Shown here piece by piece: positions 40,979 through 50,932 of a DNA stretch of 64,000 nucleotides. Each line of letters opens with the position of its first letter. Position 1 is the stretch's first letter. Source of the DNA: Craspedostauros australis (lineage: Eukaryota > Bacillariophyta > Bacillariophyceae > Mastogloiales > Achnanthaceae); the NCBI GenBank assembly GCA_026770025.1, contig JAMXDE010000017.1, positions 744,001 to 808,000 on the forward strand. Reading direction: 5' to 3'. The translations under genes were made by a program, and so were the position numbers. The notes beneath the pieces are model-generated. The model searched no databases, was not told where the DNA came from, and saw nothing but the letters and a program-made list of their open reading frames with translations.

Positions 40979-41374
40979 TGGCAACGTCTGCCATCATCGT
41001 CATTATCATCGTCGTCGTTAGACGTATCGGAGGCAGCGAAAGAGGTAATGCTCTGTCTGCGGAAGCCGATACACTTTCAACGTTAAACAATCAATAGAAA
41101 ACAAGATAGAATAGAATACGTGTACGTGAACGAGTACGCACTGAAAGTTGACGGAACAGCGATGATGGCCATGATGATGATGATGCGGAACGCCCAAACC
41201 AAGAAATCGCTACCATCTCTGCCGCTGATGTCACTGTTGTTGACGTCGTCCTTCCTGACGTTATCACCATGTTTGGCGACACCGATCGGCGGTCGCCAGG
41301 TTCCGATTTTGGTTCCTGTGCACTCTTCGCTTTTTCGGTTTCCATCATCCGTGATTGACTCCGAACACAACCCT
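40979..41374. other. Short intergenic region before the repeat element
   Basis: No gene is supported. It includes an ATG-rich tract (about 41160-41190) and the left flank of the 41375 element. Confidence 0.45.
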
Positions 41375-41640
41375 GGGACACCCGGCAAAAAGGGTCGAAT
41401 TAGTCGATATTGGAGATGACTGGCCCAGCCAATTAAAACTTGTTGTAATGGCGATGACAAATATTCCCGCGAAAAGAATGCTCTCGACTCATATTTTCGT
41501 TCTCAGGAACTCTTCGTGGGTCATAGCTTCGAGTTTCACTGTTGGGAGAATCATGGAGAAACTCCGAAAATGACCCTGAAGCACAGCCTCGTGATTTAAT
41601 CCCGAGAAGTCGTGCAACAACCAAACCCATGATTTTAATA

Positions 41641-41840
41641 GCCGTCGTTCGACTCAAATAGCCGTCACTCGACTCAAATAGCCGTCATTAGATTTAAATA
41701 GCCGTCATTCGACTCAAATAGCCGTCATTTGATTTAAATAGCCGTCATTCGACTCAAATAGCCGTCATTTGATTTAAATAGCCGTCACTCGACTCAAATA
41801 GCCGTCATTAGATTTTAATAGCCGTCATTCGACTTATTTA
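41641..41840 (+). repeat. Array A: ten 20-bp units
   Basis: Consensus GCCGTCATTCGACTCAAATA. Ten contiguous units with no spacing change. After the first two units, CGACTC-type and GATTT-type units alternate strictly. The last unit ends TTATTTA instead of TCAAATA. Confidence 0.95.
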
Positions 41841-42304
41841 GTTAGTCATCTGTTGTCTTCACGGGATACGTCTCCACCACTATTTTAGTAATTAGATCAC
41901 TCCCTCACACCCCACAAAACGCAACAGCCGGCCATCAACCACCGCTCACCCACACCAAGCAACACAGGAAGCTCAACCTTGGCAATCGGTCAACGCTGAT
42001 CAACACTCATGCGAAGTTCAACGCTGCGATGAAGGTGTCTAGTCCATCTTGCATTGGCTTCCCTAACAGTCAATTTTTCGACTTGGCAAGGCTTCACATT
42101 TATAAGATAGCAATGAAATTTGAACGGTGACGACAACACTCCAAACGCACACCCGTCTCTGTTGTGATTCTTTGAGAGCAGAACAGAGCAGCGAAGAGCC
42201 ATCAATTTGTGGGTTCGTTGGGAGACCAGGCGCATTTACCTGGTTTGATCAATTTCCAAACTTGTCAACTTGGATCACGAGTAGAAAGCACTGCGAATAA
42301 AATA

Positions 42305-42504
42305 GCCGTCGTTCGACTCAAATAGCCGTCACTCGATTCAAATAGCCGCGACTCGACTTAAATAGCCGTCATTTGATTTAAATAGCCGTCATTCGATTCA
42401 AATAGCCGCGACTCGACTTAAATAGCCGTCATTAGATTTAAATAGCCCTCACTCGATTCAAATAGCCGTTATTAGATTTAAATAGCCGTCATTCGAATTA
42501 TTTA
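42305..42504 (+). repeat. Array B: ten 20-bp units, same orientation
   Basis: Ten units of the same 20-bp family as array A, 464 bp downstream. The first unit is identical to the first unit of array A and the last also ends TTATTTA. Internal units differ more, with GCCGCGACTCGACTTAAATA variants at positions 3 and 6. Confidence 0.95.
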
Positions 42505-42998
42505 GAATGTCGAACTGTATGGTTTCTTAACTGACGGGACTCGATCAAGCCGGCGAGCTGCATCGTTGCCTCGCTGTGTTTATCCGAAGTAGGACCAACA
42601 GGATGCCTCCATAAGTTCTTCGAAGGAAGACTTGTTCTTCATCGATGTCAAAACGTCGCATTTGGCTTTCTCGTGTCTGGGTGACAAAATCGTTCTTGGG
42701 TGTCGAATTAGTCGTACTAGTCGATTTTCGTTTCCGTTGCTTTTTGCCGGGTGTCCCTGGACTGTTATTCCAAAGAAGAACCCTTGTGACGTCATCGGCA
42801 TCACATCAGACCAGCGCTTCGGATCTGTCTGTATTGATACCAGCGCAGCAGAGATAGCTCGGCATCAGTACACGTATGCATTGTGTGGTACTTCCATCGC
42901 ACCAAGTACCATAGGTTATAGTCGTATGCAAAGCACAGCCACCGGAGCAGCCCGCAGTCCGACAACGCAGCACTGGATTGCAATCAGTGACGAGAGAG

Positions 42999-43988
42999 AT
43001 GGCGGGGAGCAGACTACTTCCGTCATTGCGTGCGATGAAGGTAGTCGCACTCTTTCTTGTGCTCGTCTGCGGCCACACTGATGCATTGCTGTCCTCTCGC
43101 TTCAACGTCCACAGCCACCAAGGGTTGTCATGGTCGGCACTATCTGTCCATGGTCACAGCGGTACGCGCGTAGCCCTTGAGCCAACCCCATCCGATGAGG
43201 CCGATGATCACTTGCGGCTGCGGTCACACCCACATGCTCAGCCACGGGATCCAGAACAGCAGCAGCGATGCTCCAGCCTAGTCAAGAACCGACGCCACGC
43301 AATCGGTGACATGATGGCGGCGCCCTCGCTCGCTGCTGCCGCGATGTTGTCTTCGCCTGCTTCTTCGAATGCTGCACCATTGGCAGCCGCAGCGCCGGCA
43401 TCGACGCCCGCATACACGGCAGGGCCGTTCACGTTCGAGGTCCCCACCAATTGGAAGATCATCATCCAGCCCAACCAAAAGAGCTTCTGGTTTGGCCAAC
43501 TCGCAGGCGACAGCGCCAAGTTCACCCTCTTCTCCGCCATTGATCTTCAATCCGGCGCGGTCATAACCATCAACGAAGAACGCGCTTGCAAGTCCGCAGC
43601 TGACTTTGCACGACAGGATGTCTGCGACTTTGTCCTCGACGTAGGCAACGGCTCGGCAGACAGGTCTAAGTTCGTCACCAAGCTCCTCATCCGCCACGAT
43701 GATCGGGACAACGTATCTTTGCGAGGCACGACGGAGCTGCAATCCTACGAGGAGACTTCCTTCGACAAGCTTGATATTTTCGCCACCACCACCATACCCA
43801 CCGGAGGCACGTACCGCGATACGATGGGATTGGATCGTCCGAACACGATCTCTCGCACGGTGCGCGCAAAGGCCATCATCGCTGATGACCTCGTCTACAG
43901 CCTGTGGTTGACTGCCCCATCCGACGAATGGAGGAAGCCTGTGGTTGGTACCAAGCTCCTGCAACTCTGGAGTTCGATCGGATCATAA
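42999..43988 (+). CDS. PsbP-family thylakoid lumen protein
   Basis: Protein of 329 residues from the ATG at 42999 (an ATG at 43035 is equally possible and starts nearer the hydrophobic core). It has tripartite targeting: a signal peptide (V-V-A-L-F-L-V-L-V ... T-D-A/L), a transit region of ~70 residues, and a lumen signal with twin arginines (K-N-R-R-H, residues 98-99), a hydrophobic Ala/Leu stretch and an S-N-A/A-P cleavage site. The mature part from about residue 143 starts G-P-F-T-F-E-V-P-T-N-W-K, the usual opening of PsbP/PPD domains, and runs to the C-terminus (R-P-N-T-I-S-R-T-V-R, L-W-L-T-A-P-S-D-E-W). PsbP proteins assist the oxygen-evolving complex; relatives (PPL, PPD) have varied lumen roles. 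I favour a PsbP-like/PPD member over true PsbP. Twin Arg suggests the Tat route. Confidence 0.88.
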   Translation: MAGSRLLPSLRAMKVVALFLVLVCGHTDALLSSRFNVHSHQGLSWSALSVHGHSGTRVALEPTPSDEADDHLRLRSHPHAQPRDPEQQQRCSSLVKNRRHAIGDMMAAPSLAAAAMLSSPASSNAAPLAAAAPASTPAYTAGPFTFEVPTNWKIIIQPNQKSFWFGQLAGDSAKFTLFSAIDLQSGAVITINEERACKSAADFARQDVCDFVLDVGNGSADRSKFVTKLLIRHDDRDNVSLRGTTELQSYEETSFDKLDIFATTTIPTGGTYRDTMGLDRPNTISRTVRAKAIIADDLVYSLWLTAPSDEWRKPVVGTKLLQLWSSIGS

Positions 43989-44853
43989 TCGTGCGGGTAC
44001 GGCAGAACAGAACAGTGCACGCTCCAGAGCAGAACAGAGCGCAGCGAACCAAGGTTGCGGTTGGACCTACCATTGTTTGATCGAGTATGAATTGGCAGTG
44101 GCGACGACGACGACGACGACAAGAACGGCGACTGTGCCACTGTATGCGCGAGTAATCAAAAGGAATGCTCACCGAAAGTATTCCAGCATTATCATGCGAG
44201 CTCTCTCTCTCTCTCTCTCCAAAGAAGCGATGGAGTGGGGAAGCTCTGGACTGCACCAGAATATCTACACAATAGAATCATTGGAGTAACGCTCCTGCTT
44301 TTGACGTATTATACATGCTAACACTTGTGAATTACGATCTATTGGTGACCATGCCAAGTCGTATCTCATCGTATCGAACAAATGCTCACAACACACTGCT
44401 CATGCAAAACCACGTACTCTACAAGAATTGAGATTCTGCTGATATTCGACTCGATCGAATGGAACCTCCCGGACCGCGTGCAGACCGGTGCCAACCAACA
44501 CCAACAAAAACAAGAACCAAGAACAGAACAACCAGAAATGGCGGCTGCCCCAACCAATCACCAGACCAACGGCAACGGCAACGGAGCGGTGGGCCTGATA
44601 CCCGCAGGCACATCGAGATCCTCACGAAGAAGAAAAGGGCCACCACCATTGTCATCAACATTGTCATCAACAGTATCAGCACTGCTTGACGAAGACCATC
44701 ACCTGCTTCCATCCACTCGCAGCAATCTACCGCCAATCCGCAGCTTCCCTTCCTCCTATTTCGCACATCAACGTTTCGAGGCTCCCTCATCCATCCATCC
44801 ATCCATCCACAACCCACTACGCTACAAGCGCAAAGCCCAAATACATTTCCATC
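43989..44853. other. Intergenic, SmE 5' region
   Basis: No supported gene. Contains a CT tract at about 44201-44219 and a CGACGACGA tract near 44103. The CATCCATCCATC repeat near 44795 lies in the likely SmE 5' UTR. Confidence 0.5.
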
Positions 44854-45514
44854 ATGCCGCCCAAGAAGGTCAAGAAGGTGATGACATTGCCCATCAATGT
44901 CATCTTTTCACATTTGCAGGTGCGTCAACGCCTTCGTTTCTTCCTCTTTTATGTCGCTGCTGCAGTGGCGCATACGCGTGTGCATGGATATGTGCGGTGC
45001 CTGCGAGCGAGTGCTCGTGCTCAACTTTTCACACGCTCAACTGTTCACACGCAAGGATTCCATGTGGGAGACGGCTGCTGCGGATGCCCATTCTTGATGA
45101 TCTACTGTTTTCATCTTTCTTATTGTCCATCACATGAGGCGTCCACACTCACACCTTCATCTCATTTCTCATTCGTCCCAATCGCTTCATGGTCACGCAT
45201 GTATCTTGACGGAATCCTCATTATGAATGTTATGATCGGCGCCAATCACAACACGGCCAACGACAAACATGAACGCTGACATTAACACCCATCCATGGCA
45301 GTCCAAAACGAGGGTACGCGTGTGGTTGTACGAAGACGGCAAGACGCAGATTGAGGGACAGATCATTGGCTTCGACGAATACATGAACATGGTGCTGGAT
45401 GATGCCGTTGAGATTGGCAAGGAGCGCACGGAGGTTGGAAGAATTTTGCTGAAGGGGGATGCCATCACGTTACTGCAAGAGGCACAGCCAGGATCACCGA
45501 TGAAGCAGGAGTAA
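44854..45514 (+). CDS. SNRPE: Small nuclear ribonucleoprotein E (Sm core protein)
   Basis: Two exons, 44854-44919 and 45302-45514, with a 382-bp GT-AG intron (donor GTGCGT) in phase 0 give 92 residues, the same length as human SmE. Exon 1 ends ...[10 protein letters not shown]; exon 2 starts [11 protein letters not shown]. The Sm1 motif includes [19 protein letters not shown], and Sm2 is [14 protein letters not shown]. SmE joins the seven-member Sm ring on U1, U2, U4 and U5 snRNAs in the nucleus. An in-frame ATG inside the intron (45269) would give a shorter product lacking the N-terminal helix and is unlikely. Confidence 0.95.
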
Positions 45515-46263
45515 GCACGTCTGCGGCAAGATCAGGCGAGAATTCTCTTGCGCGTACGAGCGCGGGTGGCAGTCCTACGTCAGAGCAGCGATGGCAGGGG
45601 GTGTTGTTGGCGCGAACGGTGCCGAATGAAACAGAGGACCAAATACGGAGCAACTCTACTCTGCGAGCACGTGCGTCAGCGGCAAAAGCGCCGATGGCAA
45701 CGAAGAATCGCAACGCGCCAAGAAAGCTCCGTTGCTCTGACATCCATTTGTCCATCTCTCCCTCCCTTTCTCTCTGGAGAGACTGAGAGAGTTCTCTAGG
45801 GAGTACGTATGTGCCATTACTCGTACACGTAGCACTCACATCACAGTATAGCTCCCGCATTGCCAATGAAACAAGAGCATGTTCCGTTGGGAGCCCAAGG
45901 AATACTGGAGTTTTCTAGTATTCCAAGCAAGCAACTTGCTCCACACACGAGATTACATTCCACTTCGACCAGAGTTCGTGCTCTACTTGAATTCTGTATA
46001 ACTATGGCAAACTGATCTGCGCCCGTACGAATAGAGTATGCTCGTGTGCCAGCACAAAGAGGCGGGCCCGCTGCACGCCACTAACACACGAGTATAAACT
46101 ATTAATACATAATGCAATATATTGCATAATATTTATTAGATGTAATAGGCTAGGTGGAGCGTCACCCTGAGTGCGACTGTCACAAGCAAAAGCACGGGCA
46201 TGGTCAAGGGCATGATCAATGACATGCTCTCTCTCTCTCGTCAGAGAACTGCTTTGGAACTCA
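45515..46263. other. Short convergent intergenic region
   Basis: Between the 3' ends of SmE (plus) and TMCO1 (minus). Contains A/T-rich DNA with ATAATATTTATTA-like words near 46120-46140 and a CTCTCTC tract near 46226. No gene is seen. Confidence 0.55.
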
Positions 46264-46911
46264 TCATGTTTGCTTGTCGTCCATGAACTCATCCGGATCC
46301 AATCCCATGGATTTCAATCCGCTCTTGACACGAGGCGAGTTCATCACCGGCTCCAGCCCTTCCGCGCCCTTCGGTGCCTTCGTGGCGACCAGCTTGTTGA
46401 CGTAGTACTTGACGGAGATGGTGGAAAGCGCGTAGACGAAGAGGAAGGACGCCGCTTGCTTGGGAACGACGTTGGAGTCGGATGTGCCGGCCAGCACATT
46501 CCTGGGGATCGACTTCCAATCCAGTCCTCGCGTCGTGATCTTCGACAGCAGATCGAAGGGCACGAAGGGAACGATGGCCATGACGTTGCCCTTGTGCTCC
46601 GCCCCCAAGATGCGCAGCAGCATGAGGAAGAAGATGGAGATGAAGATGTTCGGTATCATGTGACGTTGCGCCACCAGGCTGCACAGCTCCTCGAAATCAC
46701 GTTTGGCGCGCTCGTGCCGCTTGGCGTGCTTCGTAGCATTCTTCTTGAGGTCGGCCTCGGCGCGATGCAGCGTCCAGCGTGCGCGTTCCATGCGGGAGAC
46801 CACGGTCTTGTAGGAATCTCCGTTGTACACGCTGTATGTGGCGATGATATCGCAGATGGCTTGGACGACGCCCACCGTCATGGCGATGTTAATGATCTCG
46901 CTTCCTGTCAT
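46264..46911 (-). CDS. TMCO1: TMCO1 homologue, ER calcium-leak channel / translocon-associated membrane protein
   Basis: Single-exon protein of 215 residues, somewhat longer than the ~188 of animal TMCO1. It has the family layout: an N-terminal membrane helix (I-I-N-I-A-M-T-V-G-V-V), a charged coiled coil (about 45-80, R-A-E-A-D-L-K-K), a second membrane pair (I-F-I-S-I-F-F-L-M-L-L), the conserved F-V-P-F-D-L-L patch, and a last helix with A-S-F-L-F-V-Y-A-L-S-T-I-S-V. TMCO1 is in the Oxa1/EMC3/GET1 superfamily, resides in the ER, and is described as a calcium load-activated channel and part of a multipass translocon. The C-terminus is charged (D-P-D-E-F-M-D-D-K). The methyltransferase gene begins on the other strand about 0.9 kb away. 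Confidence 0.88.
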   Translation of the reverse strand: MTGSEIINIAMTVGVVQAICDIIATYSVYNGDSYKTVVSRMERARWTLHRAEADLKKNATKHAKRHERAKRDFEELCSLVAQRHMIPNIFISIFFLMLLRILGAEHKGNVMAIVPFVPFDLLSKITTRGLDWKSIPRNVLAGTSDSNVVPKQAASFLFVYALSTISVKYYVNKLVATKAPKGAEGLEPVMNSPRVKSGLKSMGLDPDEFMDDKQT

Positions 46912-47814
46912 GGTCGGTGTTCAATACTGGCAGAGTAGAGTAGAGTAGAGTGGAGTAGATTAGAGTACAGGATACTTGTATGGTGCGGATAGGCCTCGTT
47001 CTCGTTCTTGTGTTCGTGTCTGTACTCTTGGGCTTGCGCTTGCACGAGTATGTATTCGTACTCTCCGGAGAGTAGCTCGTGTTGGTGCGAGTGTCAGGGC
47101 TGCTGCTGCTGAACTTTGCTCTGTGTTGCTGTTGGTTTGGCTGGATGTGGGTGATTGGATTGGCTCTTGTAGAATGGCATCCACTGTGCGTTGCTGCTGC
47201 TGCTCTTCGGCTATCCATCAAAGTTGCGACCACTCAAGATGGATGATGATGGTGCCCTCCCTTCATGGACTGCCACCAGAGAGAGGGCAACAGAACATCA
47301 ACCAACGCAATCACACCCAATCAGCCCATCAACAAACAAGGCAACCAAGATCTTTGCCGGCGACGATCTGTCTGATTGGGTCGAAGGAGTCGTATGCAGG
47401 AAAACTGCACAACAGTTCCAGTGGCGCCAAAACGGGTGCACAAGCAAGATGCATCTGGCAGATTCTTTGTTGGTGCCCTGTCGTAGTAAGCTGTGATCAA
47501 CATCAACGCTGATGGCAGCAACAGCAACAGCAACCGCACGAAGATGAGAGAAGAGGGGAAGCGGGGAACCGGGCAACGACACATCCACAACTCATACATC
47601 GGAGAGAGTGTTCTCAGTACATCGTACACAGCACGGCAGATCAACGCGGCAACGCCACCCATTTTCACCAGTTGAGAGGCAATCCTCACACAACCAGGGC
47701 ACGTTCTCGTTCTCGTCATTGTCTTCATTCGATACAGTGGTTCATCTGCGAGTACTCGATTCGCAGAGAGAGAGAGAGCGAGAGAAGTACTCTGCTTTGC
47801 GCAATAAATAACTC
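46912..47814. other. Intergenic between divergent genes
   Basis: Promoter region shared by TMCO1 (minus) and the methyltransferase (plus). Contains a GAGTA pentamer run (46931-46955), a 16-bp palindrome (47059-47074, TACTCTCC and complement) and a GA tract (47765-47785). No gene is supported. Confidence 0.5.
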
Positions 47815-49848
47815 ATGGATGCTGAAGCCAGAGTCTGCAACAACCTCAGTAGTGGTGGTAGCAGCAGGAGCCATTGCCCAAGCGTTGCTCGTGATGAGCG
47901 AGATGGTGATACCGGTGCCAATGACAGCAGCGGGAATCGCGAGAGTGGCATCGATCCTACCCGTACAACTCAAGTAATGGCATCAAGACCCATGTCGATA
48001 TCCACGCCGATATCAAATGCATCTTCTAGTACACAACCTAGAGGGAAATCCAAGAAGAGGACGAGGAGTCGTATACATGGCGGTGGGACAAGTGACGCGG
48101 GACCCGAAACGGCGGAAGATTCGTCGATCCATGCTTTGTCGGTGCCGCGATCATCGTCACCCTTGCCTCGAGTACTGGCATGTGGGCACTACTGCATATC
48201 GAGCTCAAAGACCAACCTGCAATTCCCCACGTTTCTAATACGTCTACCGACGCATCAGCAGCCTCATGTTCAGAACCAGCGACAGGCGAAGAAAGCAGAG
48301 GAACAGATGCAGTGGCAGAGGCAAATGCTGGGACAAGGTACACAGCGATCGCCGGTGGATGGCGAGAGCGATGCAACTTCCCAACCCGCATCATCGGTCG
48401 CGCCTGGGTCGGTGGCGTGCAAACCTAGCCGCTGGAGATCGAAGCGAGATTTTCTGTTGTTGGGACGCGCGGCTGCGTCCACACTGAATCTCCGTCTCCC
48501 CAAATCGGCTTTATCCAAGCTCAGTGCAAACACTCCATGGATGAGACCTCGTGATAGCGGTAGTGATGGTGTTGCCACTGGTGGTGGTAGTGCTGCCGCT
48601 GCGGCTGCGGCTGTTTCAGCCGATACAGTGGACGAAGTGGAGGATGCATGTGCACAATCACAGGCCACTGATCATTACCACCCATCGATGAAGAAGAGCC
48701 TGTACTTGCTTGAATCGTTCCTCCAAGCCATCCACCACCAACATTCCACATTTGAGCAACTCAAGGAGGCTTGGATGTTGTTTTGCAGACCGACTGACAC
48801 GGAAGGGTGCTTTCCGATAGCAGGTGAGGCCAGCGTTGACCCCTGTGAGCGCATCCAATCTACCTGTGCAAATAGCGATGGCATCGTCGAGGCGGTTCAT
48901 CGTCCGCATTCACATCAAGCACATCATTCGAAATCTGTACATGGAGAAGTGCGAGATGGGCGGAAGTGCGAGGAGATCTCGCCATCGCCGCAACCAACAA
49001 TGGGTGCACCAGCAGGCGCAGCCGCATCTCAGCAATCGATGGCGACGACTACCTACCGATCCTCCAAGTTGGGACAATACTTTGCGGCGCCTGAGAATGC
49101 GGAACGCGTGGTGGAGATCCTGTTTGAGAATCATGTGCAGCCCCATCTCTCAGCCTCGTGCAACTATCCAATTATCTTCCTGGAACCGAGCTGCGGCCAC
49201 GGGGATATCATCCACGCGTTGACGGCGCACCTCGCACGGCTTTCCGTGCCGAATGAGCGGATCGCAATCATCGGAATGGACCTTGATCCCAACGCTATCG
49301 ATACGTGCAGACGAAGGGATTTCGTTGGTGGGTACTCAATTACGTGGAGTCACGGCGACTTTCTCAATTCCAAACACAGCGACGGGTCGCTCGACGTTGC
49401 CACTTGTCACGGAGCTGCTAAACGGGAGCAAAGTCATCAGAAAGTACAACGACCCGGCGGCAACAACGGCAGCAGCAATGGCAGCAACAGCAACAGAGTC
49501 TTGTTCTGCCTGGGAGGGCCGCCGTACTCGGCAGGAGCGGGGAACGGGTCATCCGACATGATGAGGGATTTGCCGGGACGCTTTGTGCGACACTGTGTGG
49601 AGGAATGGGACGCAAAGGCTGTTTGCTTCTTGATGCCAGCGAGGTGTAAACAGAGCCCCAACCCCGTGAGCGCCAACACATGGCATTGCCGAAGCTTTCG
49701 TTTGTCAAATTCCAAGTTTTACTTCCAAGGATCCCAGATCGTCACACAGCCATCCATCATCCAGCTCTTCTTTCCCACGAATGCCACCGCCTCCTTGCTG
49801 CCACCGGCGAGGAGGGCGAAACATGACGATCCCAACGACGAGCCATGA
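47815..49848 (+). CDS. SAM-dependent methyltransferase, N6-adenine-like class
   Basis: Protein of 677 residues in one frame. The first ~410 residues are low-complexity (Ser, Ala, Gln, His) and probably disordered. The catalytic part begins K-L-G-Q-Y-F-A-A-P-E-N-A-E-R-V-V (about 415-430), similar to the G-Q-Y-F-T-P lead-in of N6-adenine methyltransferases. Motif I is F-L-E-P-S-C-G-H-G-D-I-I (about 456), the acidic SAM-ribose contact is G-M-D-L-D-P-N-A-I-D (about 488), and a motif IV-like L-G-G-P-P-Y-S-A-G lies at about 565. Classic N6-adenine enzymes have (D/N/S)PPY there; this one has G-P-P-Y. Targets could be RNA, DNA or a protein glutamine. The disordered N-terminus and lack of leader suggest nucleus or cytosol. 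Confidence 0.7.
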   Translation: MDAEARVCNNLSSGGSSRSHCPSVARDERDGDTGANDSSGNRESGIDPTRTTQVMASRPMSISTPISNASSSTQPRGKSKKRTRSRIHGGGTSDAGPETAEDSSIHALSVPRSSSPLPRVLACGHYCISSSKTNLQFPTFLIRLPTHQQPHVQNQRQAKKAEEQMQWQRQMLGQGTQRSPVDGESDATSQPASSVAPGSVACKPSRWRSKRDFLLLGRAAASTLNLRLPKSALSKLSANTPWMRPRDSGSDGVATGGGSAAAAAAAVSADTVDEVEDACAQSQATDHYHPSMKKSLYLLESFLQAIHHQHSTFEQLKEAWMLFCRPTDTEGCFPIAGEASVDPCERIQSTCANSDGIVEAVHRPHSHQAHHSKSVHGEVRDGRKCEEISPSPQPTMGAPAGAAASQQSMATTTYRSSKLGQYFAAPENAERVVEILFENHVQPHLSASCNYPIIFLEPSCGHGDIIHALTAHLARLSVPNERIAIIGMDLDPNAIDTCRRRDFVGGYSITWSHGDFLNSKHSDGSLDVATCHGAAKREQSHQKVQRPGGNNGSSNGSNSNRVLFCLGGPPYSAGAGNGSSDMMRDLPGRFVRHCVEEWDAKAVCFLMPARCKQSPNPVSANTWHCRSFRLSNSKFYFQGSQIVTQPSIIQLFFPTNATASLLPPARRAKHDDPNDEP

Positions 49849-50932
49849 AGCCAACGGCGATGGCAAGAGAGCCACCAAGGAGAGTTTCGAAGACTTAAAA
49901 TGACCTCTGGAGGATACGCGGACATCAAACACAGAGAGCCGCTTGCGCGTCTGACACGAGACGGTGAATTCAAGTTCAAATTTTGTCCGCAAGCCAGACG
50001 GCAACGCAGAGCGCCGCGTTTCAAAATGCTTTGTTGATCACAATCCAACCCGTGTCGTCAGGTCACAATGCAGTTTCCGTGATAGGCTCCTCGTGCCAAA
50101 CATGAGAACCCAAACAAATCAGCTGCCTTGTCCCGGATTTCCTTGTCAAACAGACGTATTTCCTTCCGTTCACAGAAAGTTACGTCAAGCTGGCTCTTCA
50201 CATTCCCTGTTGATGAGGCGCCCGGCGCGCATCTTTTGGCGCTTCAAGGACTAAATTGGACACGAGGCCACGCACTTGTGACCATGTATCTTTCCGTTCA
50301 GTAGTGTAAAATGGAAAATGATGACGTCACATGCACGCTTCGCTCTCAATCGTGGATTTTCATCGACGATCAAACTCATAGTTTAACGGCTCCTTGCCAA
50401 ACAAATATGAGACGTCCTTGCGCCATCCCCGCCATCGGATGCAAGACCGGAGACGTGTGACTTCGTTTCTGGATGTGCCACATGGTTCAACAGCGCGTGG
50501 CCATCTCTTAAATTTTCGGCCGCATACCCAAGTCACAAAATATTCGGCATTTGCAGTTCAACATCACTGCACTTTCTCGCGTTGCAGTGGCGGCGACAGA
50601 GTGATGGGGTTTTCACATGTCGCGGACAGAGGAGATGTTTGCTTCCTCTATCTGCTGCCGCAGTCGCGGTTGCCGCCATTGCCGCTTGTGTTGGGGCCGC
50701 TGCTGTATCTGCTGTCTCTGCTGTCTCCGTTTGTGTTTGTGTTCAGCGTGTTGGCGGTATGCGTCTAATCTTTTGGTGCTGCGCTTGCTGTGGCTTGCGA
50801 AGTGACATAAAACAGCAACTCTGGCACTCTTCGATCAGTCAACACATCAGCGAGACACCAACACAAGCTACCACCAGCTTCCCCACCGCTCTCTGCACCC
50901 GCATCCAATCAAACAACCATCTCTATCCCATC
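49849..50932. other. Intergenic, no supported gene
   Basis: Follows the methyltransferase stop and precedes the silaffin-like gene. The open frame upstream of 50933 continues back to 50582, but that part lacks protein character. The last ~70 bases (CCA/CAA-rich) look like 5' UTR. Confidence 0.5.

Larger units (their letters stand above)
41375..42757. mobile_element. Putative non-autonomous element with 18-bp inverted ends and two 20-bp arrays
   Basis: GGGACACCCGGCAAAAAG at 41375-41392 is repeated in exact reverse complement at 42740-42757; two further matching bases lie outside one mismatch. Inside, GTCGAATTAGTCG occurs near both ends (41394 and about 42698) in direct orientation. The interior holds two matching 200-bp tandem arrays but no credible gene. 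The structure fits a MITE-like or other non-autonomous DNA element, but no clear target duplication is visible. Confidence 0.55.

Noticed and set aside
41641-42504. CRISPR array
   Set aside because: 20-bp units are contiguous with no unique spacers, and the genome is eukaryotic.
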